Below are positions 51,271 through 63,219 of a stretch of DNA of 64,000 bases, in pieces (within the stretch, counting starts at the first letter, position 1; each line of letters begins with the position of its first letter). Origin of the DNA: Candidatus Thorarchaeota archaeon (GTDB lineage: Archaea > Asgardarchaeota > Thorarchaeia > Thorarchaeales > Thorarchaeaceae). A program made the translations under genes and the position numbers. The stretch covers positions 1 through 64,000 of the forward strand of contig JAGXKG010000001.1 of the NCBI GenBank assembly GCA_018335335.1. The letters run 5' to 3'. The notes below the pieces were generated by a model that saw only the letters and a program-made list of their open reading frames with translations, searched no databases and was not told where the DNA came from.

Positions 51271-52323
51271 TTAAGCTATCTTATCTGGAAGATAAACGTC
51301 AACGACATAATCCATACCATGACGACTGAATGCCTGTTGTTCGGCCTTCTTTCGTAAATCTTTGAAATCGTCAATATATGCCTGCCATTTTGAATCCGCG
51401 TATCGAACGTCTCGTTTAAGCTCATCCAGACGTTTCATATCTGCATCAGTCATTGATTCAGTTGACAAATCATAGTTCACAATATCAGAAGCTGTAACAC
51501 CAATCCAGTGAGCTTCTGGTATGGTCAGACCACGTATATGAGCTGAACTCGCACTTCCACAAATAATCACCCGAGCAATATGAAGTCCCCACGGGTCACC
51601 GTCAGTGAATATGTACAATGGAAGCCCTAGAGTTTCATGAAGCCGTTTCATCAACCGTCGTGTCGAACGAGGAGGTTGGCCGCCAAGTTGAACAAGAACG
51701 GCATTGAATTTCTCCCATGCTCTCGTTTCAATAAGACGAGAAAACATGCCACCAGATTCCAAAGCAAGAATTAGCTCTGCTTCTGTTTCTAATGGTTCTG
51801 CAGTCATGAGAGCTGGGCCTACTGGCAAACCATCCGGGCTAATAGTGAGGTCTACTTCACGACCCTCATATCCCGGAACAGTGTATTCCATAGTAACACG
51901 CCCATATATTGAGGAATGTTCCTCAGGAAAAATCCCAAAATCTTCGCGAGCCATCCCCGTAAGGGATTCCAAATCAGCAACGATTCTGTCTGATTCTGAT
52001 TGACTAGAGAAATTGATACCTTCACCCTCACTCGAGTAGTAGAGATCTCTGAGTGAGCTAGTACGCTGTGCACTGAGAAGCTTCTTTGCAAAAGCCGCTA
52101 CCCACATCAATTGAGAGAAGCTTTTGATGTGTTTGATATTTTTGGAATCCCGCGTAATACGGGAGTCACCAAGAACAAATTGTCCTTTTGTCTTGTCGAA
52201 GACGATGTTTCCGGTAGTCCGGTCAGGAAGTTCTAGAGTAGGAAACTCGCCTTCACGAAGTGAATCCAAAATCTGCTTACCCAGGTTCTTCAGAGCCTTC
52301 TGAGCATCATCGAATTCAGACAT
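51271..52323 (-). CDS. top6A: DNA topoisomerase VI subunit A
   Basis: A 350-residue Spo11-like protein. The catalytic Tyr is in the 5Y-CAP region SSLRDLYYSSEGEG (Tyr-Tyr near 108), and the TOPRIM metal site shows LVQLGGQPPRSTRRL followed by LPLYIFTDGDPWGLHIA with DGDPWG. It cuts both DNA strands. ATG at 52323 (MSEFDDAQ) was chosen: it overlaps the top6B stop by eight bases. The gene order top6B-top6A matches other archaea. Confidence 0.95.
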   Translation of the reverse strand: MSEFDDAQKALKNLGKQILDSLREGEFPTLELPDRTTGNIVFDKTKGQFVLGDSRITRDSKNIKHIKSFSQLMWVAAFAKKLLSAQRTSSLRDLYYSSEGEGINFSSQSESDRIVADLESLTGMAREDFGIFPEEHSSIYGRVTMEYTVPGYEGREVDLTISPDGLPVGPALMTAEPLETEAELILALESGGMFSRLIETRAWEKFNAVLVQLGGQPPRSTRRLMKRLHETLGLPLYIFTDGDPWGLHIARVIICGSASSAHIRGLTIPEAHWIGVTASDIVNYDLSTESMTDADMKRLDELKRDVRYADSKWQAYIDDFKDLRKKAEQQAFSRHGMDYVVDVYLPDKIA

Positions 52324-53830
52324 CAAGGTCCACCTCGAAGAGCTGTTCAACCAAAGAGCGAACTGGGGGTACCTCATCCTCTTCTGAGAGCTCTGCTCCA
52401 AGTTCAGCAATAAGGGAGAGCTGCCGAGAATACCCTTTTGCTTCCTTTAATCTTTGAGCTCGTTTTTTCTTCTTCTTCGTCATTCGACGCAGGCATCTAC
52501 CAAGTTCTTTGTAGAGTAAAGCTAGATGAGATTCGATTTTCTCTTCAGTTGCCACTGACTGTTTGCCAGCAGCTTTGTAAGGAACTCGCGTTGAGCAGAA
52601 ATGAACAAACAAACCGACTTCTCTCGATTTGGCAAGACCGTACCTAGACCAATCAACTTCGTTGAGAGTCTTTGTCATCACATCTTCACTGGCATCATAG
52701 AGAAGAGGAACTCTATTTGTGAAGCGGAACAATGCAGGAAGTTTCGCTTTCCGCAGTCTACCGCCAATAGCAATTACCCCCTCAACAATGAATGGATGAC
52801 CACCCCATTCTGATGGCCCCTTCTGCGCATATCCAGCATCCACCGCATCATATGTTTCAAGAACGGCATTCATGAACGGTTTCTCGCCTATTGGGCTGAG
52901 AGAATCGATGGTTGGACAACCTAACCCATTGAAGTTTTGAAGAGCTGTACTTAGGCGGTTTATATCAGACCGCTCGAAATCACCAACTTCCCGTTGGGGA
53001 TCCATAGCAAGGAATTCAACTATTTTTGAAGAAGTAACGCGACCAACCTGCTGGAATGATTTCTGAAGGAACTCCTGAAGTGATGACTGAGCGCGTTTTT
53101 TGATTAGTCTTCGAAGTAGCTCCATATCGGCAGCATGGGGATGAGGTTTTGCCAAAGCAGGAGGGGTGGGCAATGTATCACAGGATGGGTGTATGGAGAA
53201 CTCCTGTTCGCCATCTCTTACAAGTTCGATATAAGAATGGGGAGTGGAGATAGAAGTCAGTCTAAGGTAATCAACTACTCGGTCATATGCTCTTGCAACT
53301 GCACCCTTCATGCTGATGCGAACCGATGTGCCGACTTTGTTTCGATTGACCGAGTTTGAAGATACAATAATAGGCCTGTTTTTTTCAACATCAATGAGAA
53401 GTTCATAGGTCCTCCCTGCCTCCTCGTTCTCTGTGCAGGTGTATATCATAACAGGAGTTTCTGTGGTTATCTGGCCGTAGAGCACAGCCATTGTTACTCC
53501 AAGCCCAAAAGTACCGCGTCTCTGGCGAGAGAGATACTTGCTACCGTAGAGAACTCTACCAAATGAATCAGCTACATGCGCATGAGGAATGCCTTCACCA
53601 TTATCGGATACCGTGATAGTTACAACCCCCGAAGGGGATTCATCGATTTCCACCGTAATCTCAGGTCTCTTACGTGCGTCCTCGCAAGAATCAAGACTGT
53701 TCTCTATCAGCTCACGGACTGTAGAATACACAGCTTGTGTAGGATTACCAAATCCTGCCATCTGGCGGTTCCGATAGAAGAACTCCGCTGGTGAAATGCT
53801 AGCGAATACTTTGTTTGGATTTCGAGGCAT
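52316..53830 (-). CDS. top6B: DNA topoisomerase VI subunit B
   Basis: A 504-residue GHKL ATPase: FASISPAEFFYRNRQMAGF, VRELIENSLDSCEDA (Asn for Mg), VSDNGEGIPHAHV and RRGTFGLGVTMAVLYGQ. The transducer domain with a conserved Lys follows, and the C-terminal part is Lys/Arg-rich (RRMTKKKKKRAQRL). It opens and closes the gate for strand passage. The ATG at 53830 (MPRNPNKVF) gives the family's usual N-terminus. Confidence 0.95.
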   Translation of the reverse strand: MPRNPNKVFASISPAEFFYRNRQMAGFGNPTQAVYSTVRELIENSLDSCEDARKRPEITVEIDESPSGVVTITVSDNGEGIPHAHVADSFGRVLYGSKYLSRQRRGTFGLGVTMAVLYGQITTETPVMIYTCTENEEAGRTYELLIDVEKNRPIIVSSNSVNRNKVGTSVRISMKGAVARAYDRVVDYLRLTSISTPHSYIELVRDGEQEFSIHPSCDTLPTPPALAKPHPHAADMELLRRLIKKRAQSSLQEFLQKSFQQVGRVTSSKIVEFLAMDPQREVGDFERSDINRLSTALQNFNGLGCPTIDSLSPIGEKPFMNAVLETYDAVDAGYAQKGPSEWGGHPFIVEGVIAIGGRLRKAKLPALFRFTNRVPLLYDASEDVMTKTLNEVDWSRYGLAKSREVGLFVHFCSTRVPYKAAGKQSVATEEKIESHLALLYKELGRCLRRMTKKKKKRAQRLKEAKGYSRQLSLIAELGAELSEEDEVPPVRSLVEQLFEVDLDV

Positions 53831-53895
53831 TCTACTCCAAACAACCATTGATTGGCGAGATTATAGGATTCAGTATTATAACGAAGCCGCCCAGA

Positions 53896-54462
53896 TTAGA
53901 ATTCGGAATTTTCCCAAATCTGTGCTTTATAGCGATTCAAGTCGCGCCGCATACTTTCTAGCCTAGAATAGACCGAACTATGAGGTACACCAGAAATCAG
54001 CATATCGATAGCCTTCCGAGCATAGTCAAGACCGGGATAATAGCCAATGATTGAGACTGTATAGCCATAAACAGAAATCATTGTTTCAGTAGTTTGTTCA
54101 ATGATTTTGCGCGTCTTGCCATCCTCCCCGATGATTCTGCCAGCAACCCTTCTGATTTGACGACGGGATGAACCGACAATATCTCGTAGTGAGATTATCA
54201 CAAGGCGGGCATCATCGTCCATAAGTGTGAATGCGTTTCTTGGGCTAAAGCCCCGAGCCATGGCACGGATAATATTTCGAGCCTTCCACGCAAGCACAGG
54301 ATCCTCTGAGTCTTTACGGCCGGTAAGAGTGACTACTCCCTCGTCAGAGATTTCCACATCAACATTCGTCATGTTTTCCAATCGACTCTTGACTTTGCCA
54401 TCTTGACCTATGATTACCCCGATTCGGTCACGGGGCACTTTTACGGATTCTTGGAATAGCAT
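53896..54462 (-). CDS. KH-domain RNA-binding protein (Dim2/Pno1-like, Krr1 family)
   Basis: A 188-residue protein with two KH domains: VKVPRDRIGVIIGQDGKVKSRLENM (GQDG loop) and RQIRRVAGRIIGEDGKTRKIIEQTT (GEDG loop), with the Dim2-type RAMARGFSPRNAFTLM between them. It binds the 3' end of pre-16S rRNA and aIF2 in other archaea. The ATG at 54462 follows directly on the Rio1 stop (TAG-T-ATG); an ATG at 54474 would lie inside rio1. The order aIF1A-rio1-dim2-top6B-top6A is conserved in many archaea. Confidence 0.92.
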   Translation of the reverse strand: MLFQESVKVPRDRIGVIIGQDGKVKSRLENMTNVDVEISDEGVVTLTGRKDSEDPVLAWKARNIIRAMARGFSPRNAFTLMDDDARLVIISLRDIVGSSRRQIRRVAGRIIGEDGKTRKIIEQTTETMISVYGYTVSIIGYYPGLDYARKAIDMLISGVPHSSVYSRLESMRRDLNRYKAQIWENSEF

Positions 54463-54463
54463 A

Positions 54464-55267
54464 CTACTTTTCATCTCCAGAGGATACAATTTCTTCAACC
54501 ATTGTGGCCGGGTCTTCGGTTTCAACACCCAGACGACCAAAGTAGCGGGCAAGGTTTTCAATGTCCCGAAATAGGAACTCTTTCGCATGGGGGTGCGCTT
54601 TCAGGACAGCTTGCGAAACATCAATGAGCACAGGTCCACCGTACCACATGATGTTGAACTCACTTAAGTCAGCATGAACAATTTCGGCGTCTCGGTATCC
54701 ACGAAGAACCATATCCATGATTTCATTGAACACTTCACCAGGTTCAGGAATTTCTATGTCCTTGAGAAGGGGTGCTTGTAGACCCTCTTCGTCATCTCCA
54801 ATGAATTTCATGATCAGTACATTGCGTTTCACGGCAATTGGTTCAGGCACTTTCACTCCTGCTTCATGAAATCTTAGGAGGTTTTTGAACTCCTTGTTAG
54901 CCCACTGAGGAATCAATGATCTTGCACCAGTTCCAACTCGCTTGAAGCGAGGGTCACCAGCAATGTATTTCTGCATATACTCCTTTTGTGCTGTAGTCAT
55001 GCGGTAAATCTTGATAGCAACATATGTTCCATCTCGTTTCTGACCGCGATAGACATTCGCTTCTTTGCCTGCGCTGATAACGCCATGTACAGCATCAATG
55101 ACCCCACGATTCAGAAGATTATATAACACTTTGAGCGTGGGTGGATCGATTACACCCTCTACAACTTTTAGTTCATCAGAGTCCTTTCTCTTCTTGCGGT
55201 CCTCGTCTTCTTGTGCTTTTTCAAACCGGGAGAGAATGTCTTCATAATCTTCTTCCCGTCGCGCCAT
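54464..55267 (-). CDS. rio1: RIO1-type serine/threonine protein kinase
   Basis: A 267-residue atypical kinase: the nucleotide loop is GVISAGKEANVYRG, the Lys is in VAIKIYRM, the RIO hinge region is VLIMKFIGDDEEG, and the catalytic HADLSEFNIMW and metal-binding LIDVSQAV follow. It acts in late small-subunit maturation. Located between aIF1A and Dim2. The start could be ATG at 55267 or 55273. Confidence 0.95.
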   Translation of the reverse strand: MARREEDYEDILSRFEKAQEDEDRKKRKDSDELKVVEGVIDPPTLKVLYNLLNRGVIDAVHGVISAGKEANVYRGQKRDGTYVAIKIYRMTTAQKEYMQKYIAGDPRFKRVGTGARSLIPQWANKEFKNLLRFHEAGVKVPEPIAVKRNVLIMKFIGDDEEGLQAPLLKDIEIPEPGEVFNEIMDMVLRGYRDAEIVHADLSEFNIMWYGGPVLIDVSQAVLKAHPHAKEFLFRDIENLARYFGRLGVETEDPATMVEEIVSSGDEK

Positions 55268-55352
55268 ATCCATCCTACCTAATCATCTAATCATGTTTTG
55301 ACCCTAAGAAGAGAAAACTAGAGATCAAAATGCAACGGTCTTTTTGGGTATT

Positions 55353-55670
55353 CTAGAACATTTCCAAGATGCCTTTCCGTTCTAGCCAATCGACTTCATT
55401 GCCTTTGTATCGCCAAACGACATCACATTTCTCATCGCTTTGAAAAGACCAAGGCACAATTAATACTGTATCTCCAACACGCATCCAGATTCGCTTTTTC
55501 ATACGGCCGGGTATTCGACCAACTCGCATCTCGCCATCCTCACAGCGAACCCTGACACGGTCATGCCCCAACATCTGGACTATTATAGCAAACTGCTCGC
55601 CCTCTGATCTATGGGGCGTACGTACGCGCATTGGTTGGTCTTCATCATTTGATCTATTCCCACGGGCCAA
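55353..55670 (-). CDS. aif1A: Translation initiation factor aIF1A
   Basis: A 105-residue OB-fold protein: RVRTPHRSEGEQFAIIVQMLGHDRVRVRCEDG, RIPGRMKKRIWMRVGD and VLIVPWSFQSDEKCDVVWRY. It binds the A-site and helps initiator tRNA placement. It has the short basic N-terminal tail and lacks the long eukaryotic C-tail. Confidence 0.95.
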   Translation of the reverse strand: MARGNRSNDEDQPMRVRTPHRSEGEQFAIIVQMLGHDRVRVRCEDGEMRVGRIPGRMKKRIWMRVGDTVLIVPWSFQSDEKCDVVWRYKGNEVDWLERKGILEMF

Positions 55671-55926
55671 AACGACATCTCCAAGGTCAACTAGAGTATT
55701 ATCTGACCTTGCGAAAAGCTTCTGCAGAGGACATTTAAGGGTTGCTGAATATCACACGGAAATCTCATTCTCCAATGAGGGTTTCATCAGAGATTTGAGA
55801 TTCAGAAAATCTCTCAAGGATGGCAAAGAGCCACAATGACAGACTAATACACAAACGTTTCACACATTCGATGGGACTGAAAGGAACAAGGTTATGATGA
55901 TATTTCCGAGAGAACGGGCGTTGTTC

Positions 55927-57015
55927 TCATGTTGTGTTAACTGGCTGCGGAATATAGTACAGCCTGCCCTGTAGTTTGACCGCCCATATTTTGTCTCCAT
56001 TCTCCAAATCAGAGGTCAACGAGTCCCCGGGTAAATTCTCAACTTCATACGTTTGGGAGTTCATCAGCTGAATTGGTTCTCCATACGCCTTGGAGATGAC
56101 CATATACTCTTGCTTGTCGGATTCCGGGGCAAGAAACTGAATCTCTTGCCATTTACTACTCCGTGGTGATACTGTGAATTCGCTTTTGTCTTCGAAATTG
56201 TAACAGACTAGACCTCCCCGCCCCATAGAACGGACTTGACAAGGGTCACCAGCAACGTCCACAAAATCACCTTCCTTGAAATGGGGCAACCGGAGGAGTA
56301 TAGTTGTTCGATATTTCTCCTTTCCATCGGATTCTTGACCAATCAGTTTGTATGTTTGCTTGCGAGCAGCCATGTAACGTGATTCCAAATCATCAGCAAT
56401 CAGTCTGCACAGATGATTTGACCCAATCTTAAGATCAATGCCATATTTGGTTCGAGTGACCTCATTTATGTATGCCATACTATCTTTGCCATATTCTCCA
56501 ATTGTCAAGTCTGTTGCTGTATCAAGGATTTCGTCTTCTTCTGCCTTGGTGAGTTTTCGATCATCCGCACGAATCTGCAATATTGCCTCATGGTATCCCC
56601 CTCTCATCATTCCACAGCTGTCACAAGTTCCGTAGTCAAGTCTGACTTCGACATCGTGTGTTTCGGTATGGGAGGGTAATTCAGAATGTGAACTTCCTTG
56701 AGCAACTATTTCAATGTACAAAACTCGATCCAATCTCTTTTTCTGTATCACAGAATAGGTCACGTTTTCACCAAGTACTTCAACATCATTATCAAGAAGA
56801 ATCTGCAACTGAAGGGCAACAAGTTCCTCCGGGCTTGATATCCGTTCTGTAATTTGTCTCCAGCGACCGTGCATCTTGATAGCACCACATCTCTCGCAGA
56901 TGAGCATTCGTAGAGGTGTTTCTACCTCGAGAAGAGGATGCTCGTTATTGTAGCACTCCTCACATAAACCCTCGACAACTGCGGGTTTACCACACAGGTA
57001 GCAGGGAGGCCTCAC
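55927..57015 (-). CDS. nmd3: NMD3-like 60S/50S export or maturation protein
   Basis: A 362-residue protein. The N-terminus has four Cys-x2-Cys pairs of the treble-clef type: CYLCGKPAVVEGLCEECYNN, CERCGAIKMHGRW and TCDSCGMMRGGYHEAILQIRA. The eIF5A-like domains follow (GIDLKIGSNHLCRLIADDL and the final 120 beta-rich residues). Archaeal NMD3 members have about 230-360 residues, so the C-terminal part is well developed. The function in archaea is not settled. Confidence 0.93.
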   Translation of the reverse strand: MRPPCYLCGKPAVVEGLCEECYNNEHPLLEVETPLRMLICERCGAIKMHGRWRQITERISSPEELVALQLQILLDNDVEVLGENVTYSVIQKKRLDRVLYIEIVAQGSSHSELPSHTETHDVEVRLDYGTCDSCGMMRGGYHEAILQIRADDRKLTKAEEDEILDTATDLTIGEYGKDSMAYINEVTRTKYGIDLKIGSNHLCRLIADDLESRYMAARKQTYKLIGQESDGKEKYRTTILLRLPHFKEGDFVDVAGDPCQVRSMGRGGLVCYNFEDKSEFTVSPRSSKWQEIQFLAPESDKQEYMVISKAYGEPIQLMNSQTYEVENLPGDSLTSDLENGDKIWAVKLQGRLYYIPQPVNTT

Positions 57016-57200
57016 TATAATCAGCTCATCTCAGACTATGTCAGCTTTGCTTTAAAGTCGCCGGATATCTAACAATTTTGTGATTAACTACTAGTTACAC
57101 AGAGCTGTACAGGGAGAAATTCGGCAACAAAACATGCTTTACCCTGCTCGAAAAATTATTTATACCAAAAAGTAAGGCAAATTAGCTATTCTTGTAACAT

Positions 57201-57503
57201 TTACAACTCTACCCATTGAGCATGTGGGTGACCCTGAATATCTACGACCGCATCTTTGTGAACCATTCCCGCTTCGATAGCAGCATCAACAGTGGTTTTC
57301 CCTACCATGTTTGCAATGGTGGCTTTCTCAAGATGCTTAAGACACTCTTCGATGTGGACCAGTTTGTCGCCGTAAAACTCCTCGCTGACCGTGAATTCAA
57401 GGTCTCCTTTAATCAATGTCTTATTCAGCAGGGCCTTGTCACACATGGCGACCATGTAATGATCGATGGTCTCGCGGACCCGCATATAAACCTCCATCGT
57501 CAT
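57201..57503 (-). CDS. DUF424 family protein
   Basis: A 100-residue protein that follows aIF2-beta on the same strand, separated by 10 bases. The start MTMEVYMRVRET is preceded by GGAAGTGA. Conserved parts are VAMCDKALLNKTLIKGDLEFTVSEEFYGDKLV and ATIANMVGKTTVDAAIEAGMVHKDAVVDIQGHPHAQ, which match DUF424. The function is unknown; the frequent neighbourhood with aIF2-beta points to translation. Confidence 0.9.
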   Translation of the reverse strand: MTMEVYMRVRETIDHYMVAMCDKALLNKTLIKGDLEFTVSEEFYGDKLVHIEECLKHLEKATIANMVGKTTVDAAIEAGMVHKDAVVDIQGHPHAQWVEL

Positions 57504-57513
57504 TTCACTTCCT

Positions 57514-57927
57514 TCAAACAGGTCGAATTGATGTACGTGCTCCGCATGCTGAACAGCGCAAGTAGTAGGCGTTTTTCTCTTTCTCCATGTGAGTATCAGG
57601 TCTGCCACATACAGGACATATTACGTAATCTTGGATGTACTCTTCCAGTACATCTTGCACATTATGCGAGTAAAATTTTCCATTGAAAATGGCATTTCCA
57701 CCTTCAATCGTCCCTGCGGTAGCTAGCTGGCCAGATACATATTTCAGTACCTCCTTTCCAGGACGATTCAAGACATCTACTATTTCTTGGAAATTTTGCC
57801 AGATAGTCCTATTACCTTGGACTATTAGCTGAACATCCGGCACTTGGAAACGTTCGCCAGATTTGTCAAATGCATCTTTAGGGACCTGAGACCGTCCTCG
57901 TTTCAGGAGGCTATCATATTCTTCCAT
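57514..57927 (-). CDS. aif2b: Translation initiation factor aIF2 beta subunit
   Basis: A 137-residue protein starting MEEYDSLLKRGRSQVP, with the central NRTIWQNFQEIVDVLNRP and YVSGQLATAGTIEGGNAIFNGKF and the C-terminal zinc ribbon CPVCGRPDTHMEKEKNAYYLRCSACGA. It binds aIF2-gamma. The ATG at 57927 has a GGAG site; a GTG at 57972 that overlaps the RPA stop by four bases would add 15 residues. Confidence 0.94.
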   Translation of the reverse strand: MEEYDSLLKRGRSQVPKDAFDKSGERFQVPDVQLIVQGNRTIWQNFQEIVDVLNRPGKEVLKYVSGQLATAGTIEGGNAIFNGKFYSHNVQDVLEEYIQDYVICPVCGRPDTHMEKEKNAYYLRCSACGARTSIRPV

Positions 57928-57968
57928 ATTATATTTCTCTCCATTCTCCTTTATTGAAGCTTCTGTTC

Positions 57969-58676
57969 TCACATGGGTAGATATACGCCCATTTCCTTTT
58001 CGCGAATCTTGTTTTTATCCAGTAAATCGATTACTTTCAGCTGAATTTCCACTTTATCTTCACCCTTTGACACGAAATACTCGAATATCTCTTGCATTGT
58101 AATGCCGTCTTTACCAGCTGAGTTTTGAATGAATTGCAGAATTTTCTCAGAAAGGGTGGCAGCTGTATCGCCTTCATCGGCATATGATTCAAGCGTGCTT
58201 TCAGTAGAGACAGCATCATCTGATTTAGATTGTAGCTGTGATTGTTCTTCAGGGGGAGTTTCTAGGGTAGAAATACCAGCTCGCGTAAGCATTGCTCGAT
58301 ACCTCTCAAGCAGATGTACTGTCATGACGTTAGAATTCCCAACTTCCTGCGTTATTTCAGGTACGATGTATGTCTCATCTTCATACTCCCGGATTTTCCC
58401 GACAACAAGCATAAGCTTGGCCTCCGGGGTATTTTCGAGCAAAGCAGCTTCGGTACCCCAAGCTTTAGCCCTGATTGTTTCAGTACCATCATCAATTGTT
58501 ATACTTGCAAAATTGCCATCACCCGTGTATTTGTTAACAACAAAGCCAAGTACTACTACACGGCGAAGCTCTACACCATGTGGGGATACAACATGGGGGC
58601 CATTCTCTTCATCGTATCTGCCATTTACTATATCACTTACACAGGCTCTAACAGCAGTCATTCGTTCAGCCATCAT
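57969..58676 (-). CDS. RPA32-like single-stranded DNA-binding protein (OB fold plus winged helix)
   Basis: A 235-residue protein. One OB fold (about 35-130; RRVVVLGFVVNKYTGDGNFASITIDDGTETIRAKAWG) is followed by a Ser/Glu-rich linker and a C-terminal winged helix (about 165-232; LQFIQNSAGKDGITMQEIFEYFVSKGEDKVEIQLKVIDLLD). This is the plan of eukaryotic RPA2. It binds ssDNA during replication and repair. No Rpa1 partner is seen in the window. Confidence 0.88.
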   Translation of the reverse strand: MMAERMTAVRACVSDIVNGRYDEENGPHVVSPHGVELRRVVVLGFVVNKYTGDGNFASITIDDGTETIRAKAWGTEAALLENTPEAKLMLVVGKIREYEDETYIVPEITQEVGNSNVMTVHLLERYRAMLTRAGISTLETPPEEQSQLQSKSDDAVSTESTLESYADEGDTAATLSEKILQFIQNSAGKDGITMQEIFEYFVSKGEDKVEIQLKVIDLLDKNKIREKEMGVYLPM

Positions 58677-58784
58677 CTTGATTCACCGTGTACAACATCG
58701 TATTGGTAAGACCGTATTTATGATATCCCCTTGAAAGGCATTCTTGAATGTTTGTGATTGTACCGGTTTTATGTAGATCTTCAG

Positions 58785-59819
58785 CTAGAAGAAATCTTCT
58801 AACGCACTCTGTCGAGTGGTATCGCGAATCTTTTCTAATGATGCTTCCAGCCTCTCAAGCGAGCTATCTACCCGACTTCTGCTAAAATCGTGCTCATTAC
58901 ACAAGATAGTTCGAATGCCATCAAAATTTGGATCCTCCCACTCTGGTGCTTCGACCGTTGCTTGAGGAGATCTCAAGAAGATGCTACGAATCTGTTCATA
59001 AGGAAAATCAAAATCATAGTCAGTAGCTGATTCAATTTCCTCCAGAGTGCCATGTTTCTTCACCAGCTTCAACGCAGTCTTGGGACCAATGCCTTTAGGG
59101 GAATCATTGTAATCAGTACCGATGAGAATAGCTATATCTATCAACTGTTCCTGACTGATTTCAAGCAGTCGGAGGTTAAGGTCAAGATCAATGAGTTCCG
59201 GCTCGATAGTGATATAACCGCTAGAAGAGCGGGATCTTCTACGTCCGGATATAGTCAAATTTCTTATCATTCTCGGACAGCCGTAAAGTAGTGAATCGTT
59301 ATCTTGGCTTGCACTTGCCCAGACCAAGTTCTCTTGTACAAGTTGAGCGGCTAACGCTTCTCCTTCGGAGGGTGCTTGTATATGAGGTATACCGAGAGCA
59401 GAAAGTAGCTCCTTACTATCAATAACCATCTCTTCAGTGAGTTTGGAGCTTGCTTGAGCCGCCTTTCGAGCATCTTCCATACGACCTTCTTCCTTTGCCT
59501 TTTTCCATTCTTTTCGGGCTTCTTTTCGCACCATTCGTCTACGTTCGATTTCTTCAGATTTTAGCTGAGGGGGCTCACCATCAAAGACATACACGGGATG
59601 GATGCCCTTCTCAAGCAGATTGATATTTCGGTAGAAGAGCCCACTGAGATGACTTGTTACCCGCCCTTTTCGGTCTTTGAGGGGGGTGCCATCAACCTGA
59701 CGGATTATCGCCAAGAAGGAGTATATAGAATTGAAAGCATCTACTGCAATCTCACGACCAGATAAATCTGATAGTGAGAGTGTCTCAGCCTGGACGATTG
59801 CTCCAAGTTTCGTACCCAT
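58785..59819 (-). CDS. fen1: Flap endonuclease 1
   Basis: A 344-residue nuclease: N-domain with GREIAVDAFNSIYSFLAIIRQVDGTPLKD and YVFDGEPPQLK, I-domain with APSEGEALAAQLVQENLVWASASQDNDSLLYG (metal-binding acidic residues), and the helix-hairpin-helix IGTDYNDSPKGIGPKTALKLVKKHG. The last residues QSALEDFF (337-344) are a classic PIP box for binding PCNA. It removes 5' flaps in lagging-strand maturation. Its N-terminus is MGTKLGAIV, which fits the family start. Confidence 0.96.
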   Translation of the reverse strand: MGTKLGAIVQAETLSLSDLSGREIAVDAFNSIYSFLAIIRQVDGTPLKDRKGRVTSHLSGLFYRNINLLEKGIHPVYVFDGEPPQLKSEEIERRRMVRKEARKEWKKAKEEGRMEDARKAAQASSKLTEEMVIDSKELLSALGIPHIQAPSEGEALAAQLVQENLVWASASQDNDSLLYGCPRMIRNLTISGRRRSRSSSGYITIEPELIDLDLNLRLLEISQEQLIDIAILIGTDYNDSPKGIGPKTALKLVKKHGTLEEIESATDYDFDFPYEQIRSIFLRSPQATVEAPEWEDPNFDGIRTILCNEHDFSRSRVDSSLERLEASLEKIRDTTRQSALEDFF

Positions 59820-60006
59820 GTTCGTATCTCCGGGTTATGCTAACATGACAACACAATATAGGCATAAATCATTGGTGCCAAAGAAATCCATGTAAACAAG
59901 GGCGGGCATTTTGCAGCTTACCCTTCGGTAGGTTTATAATTATTCCAAGACTGGCCCAATCTGTCCAGAGCGACTGAAAATACCGATTGGTGATAATTTG
60001 TCGTCT

Positions 60007-60174
60007 ATGAAAGCTATAAGATGTACCTCATGCCATCATTCCATTTCACCCAAAGAAAACAGCGTCAAGTTTCGATGCCCTTCATGTGGAGAATTCATTA
60101 TATGGCGTTGCGAGAATTGCAGACGTTTTTCCATTGATTATACGTGCCCCAATTGTGGCTTTGAAGGGCCCTAA
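60007..60174 (+). CDS. Zinc-ribbon RNA-binding protein (HVO_2753 type)
   Basis: A 55-residue protein with four Cys-x2-Cys knuckles: CTSC, CPSC, CENC and CPNC, connected by [21 protein letters not shown] and [13 protein letters not shown]. These would bind two zinc ions. It immediately precedes aEF1-beta, the normal archaeal neighbour, with a gap of 20 bases. Confidence 0.9.
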   Translation: MKAIRCTSCHHSISPKENSVKFRCPSCGEFIIWRCENCRRFSIDYTCPNCGFEGP

Positions 60175-60194
60175 ATTAGACAAGAGGATTACAA

Positions 60195-60461
60195 ATGGCA
60201 CGAGTGATAATCACACTAAAGGTCATGCCCGAGGATGTAGATATCGATCAAGAGGCACTACTAGAGAAGATAAAAGAGAATATCCCAAAAGGTACTGATG
60301 TGCGAGCAACCGAAATAGTACCGGTAGCATTCGGTCTGAAAGCAATTAGGATGAATGTTGCTAGGGAGGAATCAATGGGGGGCACAGAAGATATCGAAGA
60401 AGCCATAATGGACATTGAGGGTATAGCCCAAGTCGAAGTAGAACGCGTATCAAGAATGTAA
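60195..60461 (+). CDS. aef1b: Translation elongation factor aEF1 beta
   Basis: An 88-residue nucleotide exchange factor: RVIITLKVMPEDVDIDQEALLEKI, VRATEIVPVAFGLKAIRM and GGTEDIEEAIMDIEGIAQVEVERVSRM. It replaces GDP with GTP on aEF1-alpha. Located after the zinc-ribbon gene. Confidence 0.95.
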   Translation: MARVIITLKVMPEDVDIDQEALLEKIKENIPKGTDVRATEIVPVAFGLKAIRMNVAREESMGGTEDIEEAIMDIEGIAQVEVERVSRM

Positions 60462-60697
60462 GCAGGAATCTCCTATAGCGCAAATTAAATCAGGCGAGAA
60501 TAGTCCATAGAAGGTATATTCTTATCAAGAAATGTGAGGAATACTATCCTGAACGATGGTTTCTTTCGCCGAACATGAAGTATGTTCACTGAAAGATGTC
60601 TAGACTAGACTATCGCTACGGAAAACCTCATTAGCAGTTGAACTGGTTGAAAACTGTGCGGCAGTTGAGGCATGCCAAATATTGTCCTCAGTTCTAG

Positions 60698-62920
<2,223 letters not shown>

Positions 62921-62940
62921 AGGAAGGAGAACCTTAGTAT

Positions 62941-63204
62941 ATGAGCGAAACTTGGACAGCAATTCCACTGCGAAATTTGATAGTCACTATCTTGAGAAAG
63001 CGCCATGGTGTCATACTTAATGACGAGCTGAACCGGGCGATACGAAAGGAGTGGGGAAAAGAACCCAGTCGTTCTGAGATGAACGCGGCTCTTATGCAGC
63101 TTGAAATCAATGGAATCGTACATGTTAGTCAAATCACAAAAACTAAGCGTCGAATCGAAATAGTTAAGGATGGGCTAGAGTTTCTGGCTGTTGATGAAGA
63201 CTGA
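62941..63204 (+). CDS. Small winged-helix-like protein
   Basis: An 87-residue protein. The pattern LRNLIVTILRKRHGVILNDELNRAIRKEW followed by SRSEMNAALMQLEINGIVHVSQITKTKRRIEIV looks like a winged helix with a wing near 65-75. It is 20 bases downstream of cdc48 and 15 bases upstream of ribL, so the three are likely to be one transcript. The function is unknown. Confidence 0.75.
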   Translation: MSETWTAIPLRNLIVTILRKRHGVILNDELNRAIRKEWGKEPSRSEMNAALMQLEINGIVHVSQITKTKRRIEIVKDGLEFLAVDED

Positions 63205-63219
63205 ACCGGGTTGATAGGT

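Noticed and set aside
57504-57608. N-terminal extension of the DUF424 protein
   Set aside because: These 35 codons overlap the end of aIF2-beta and have no family similarity; the ATG at 57503 has a good ribosome site.
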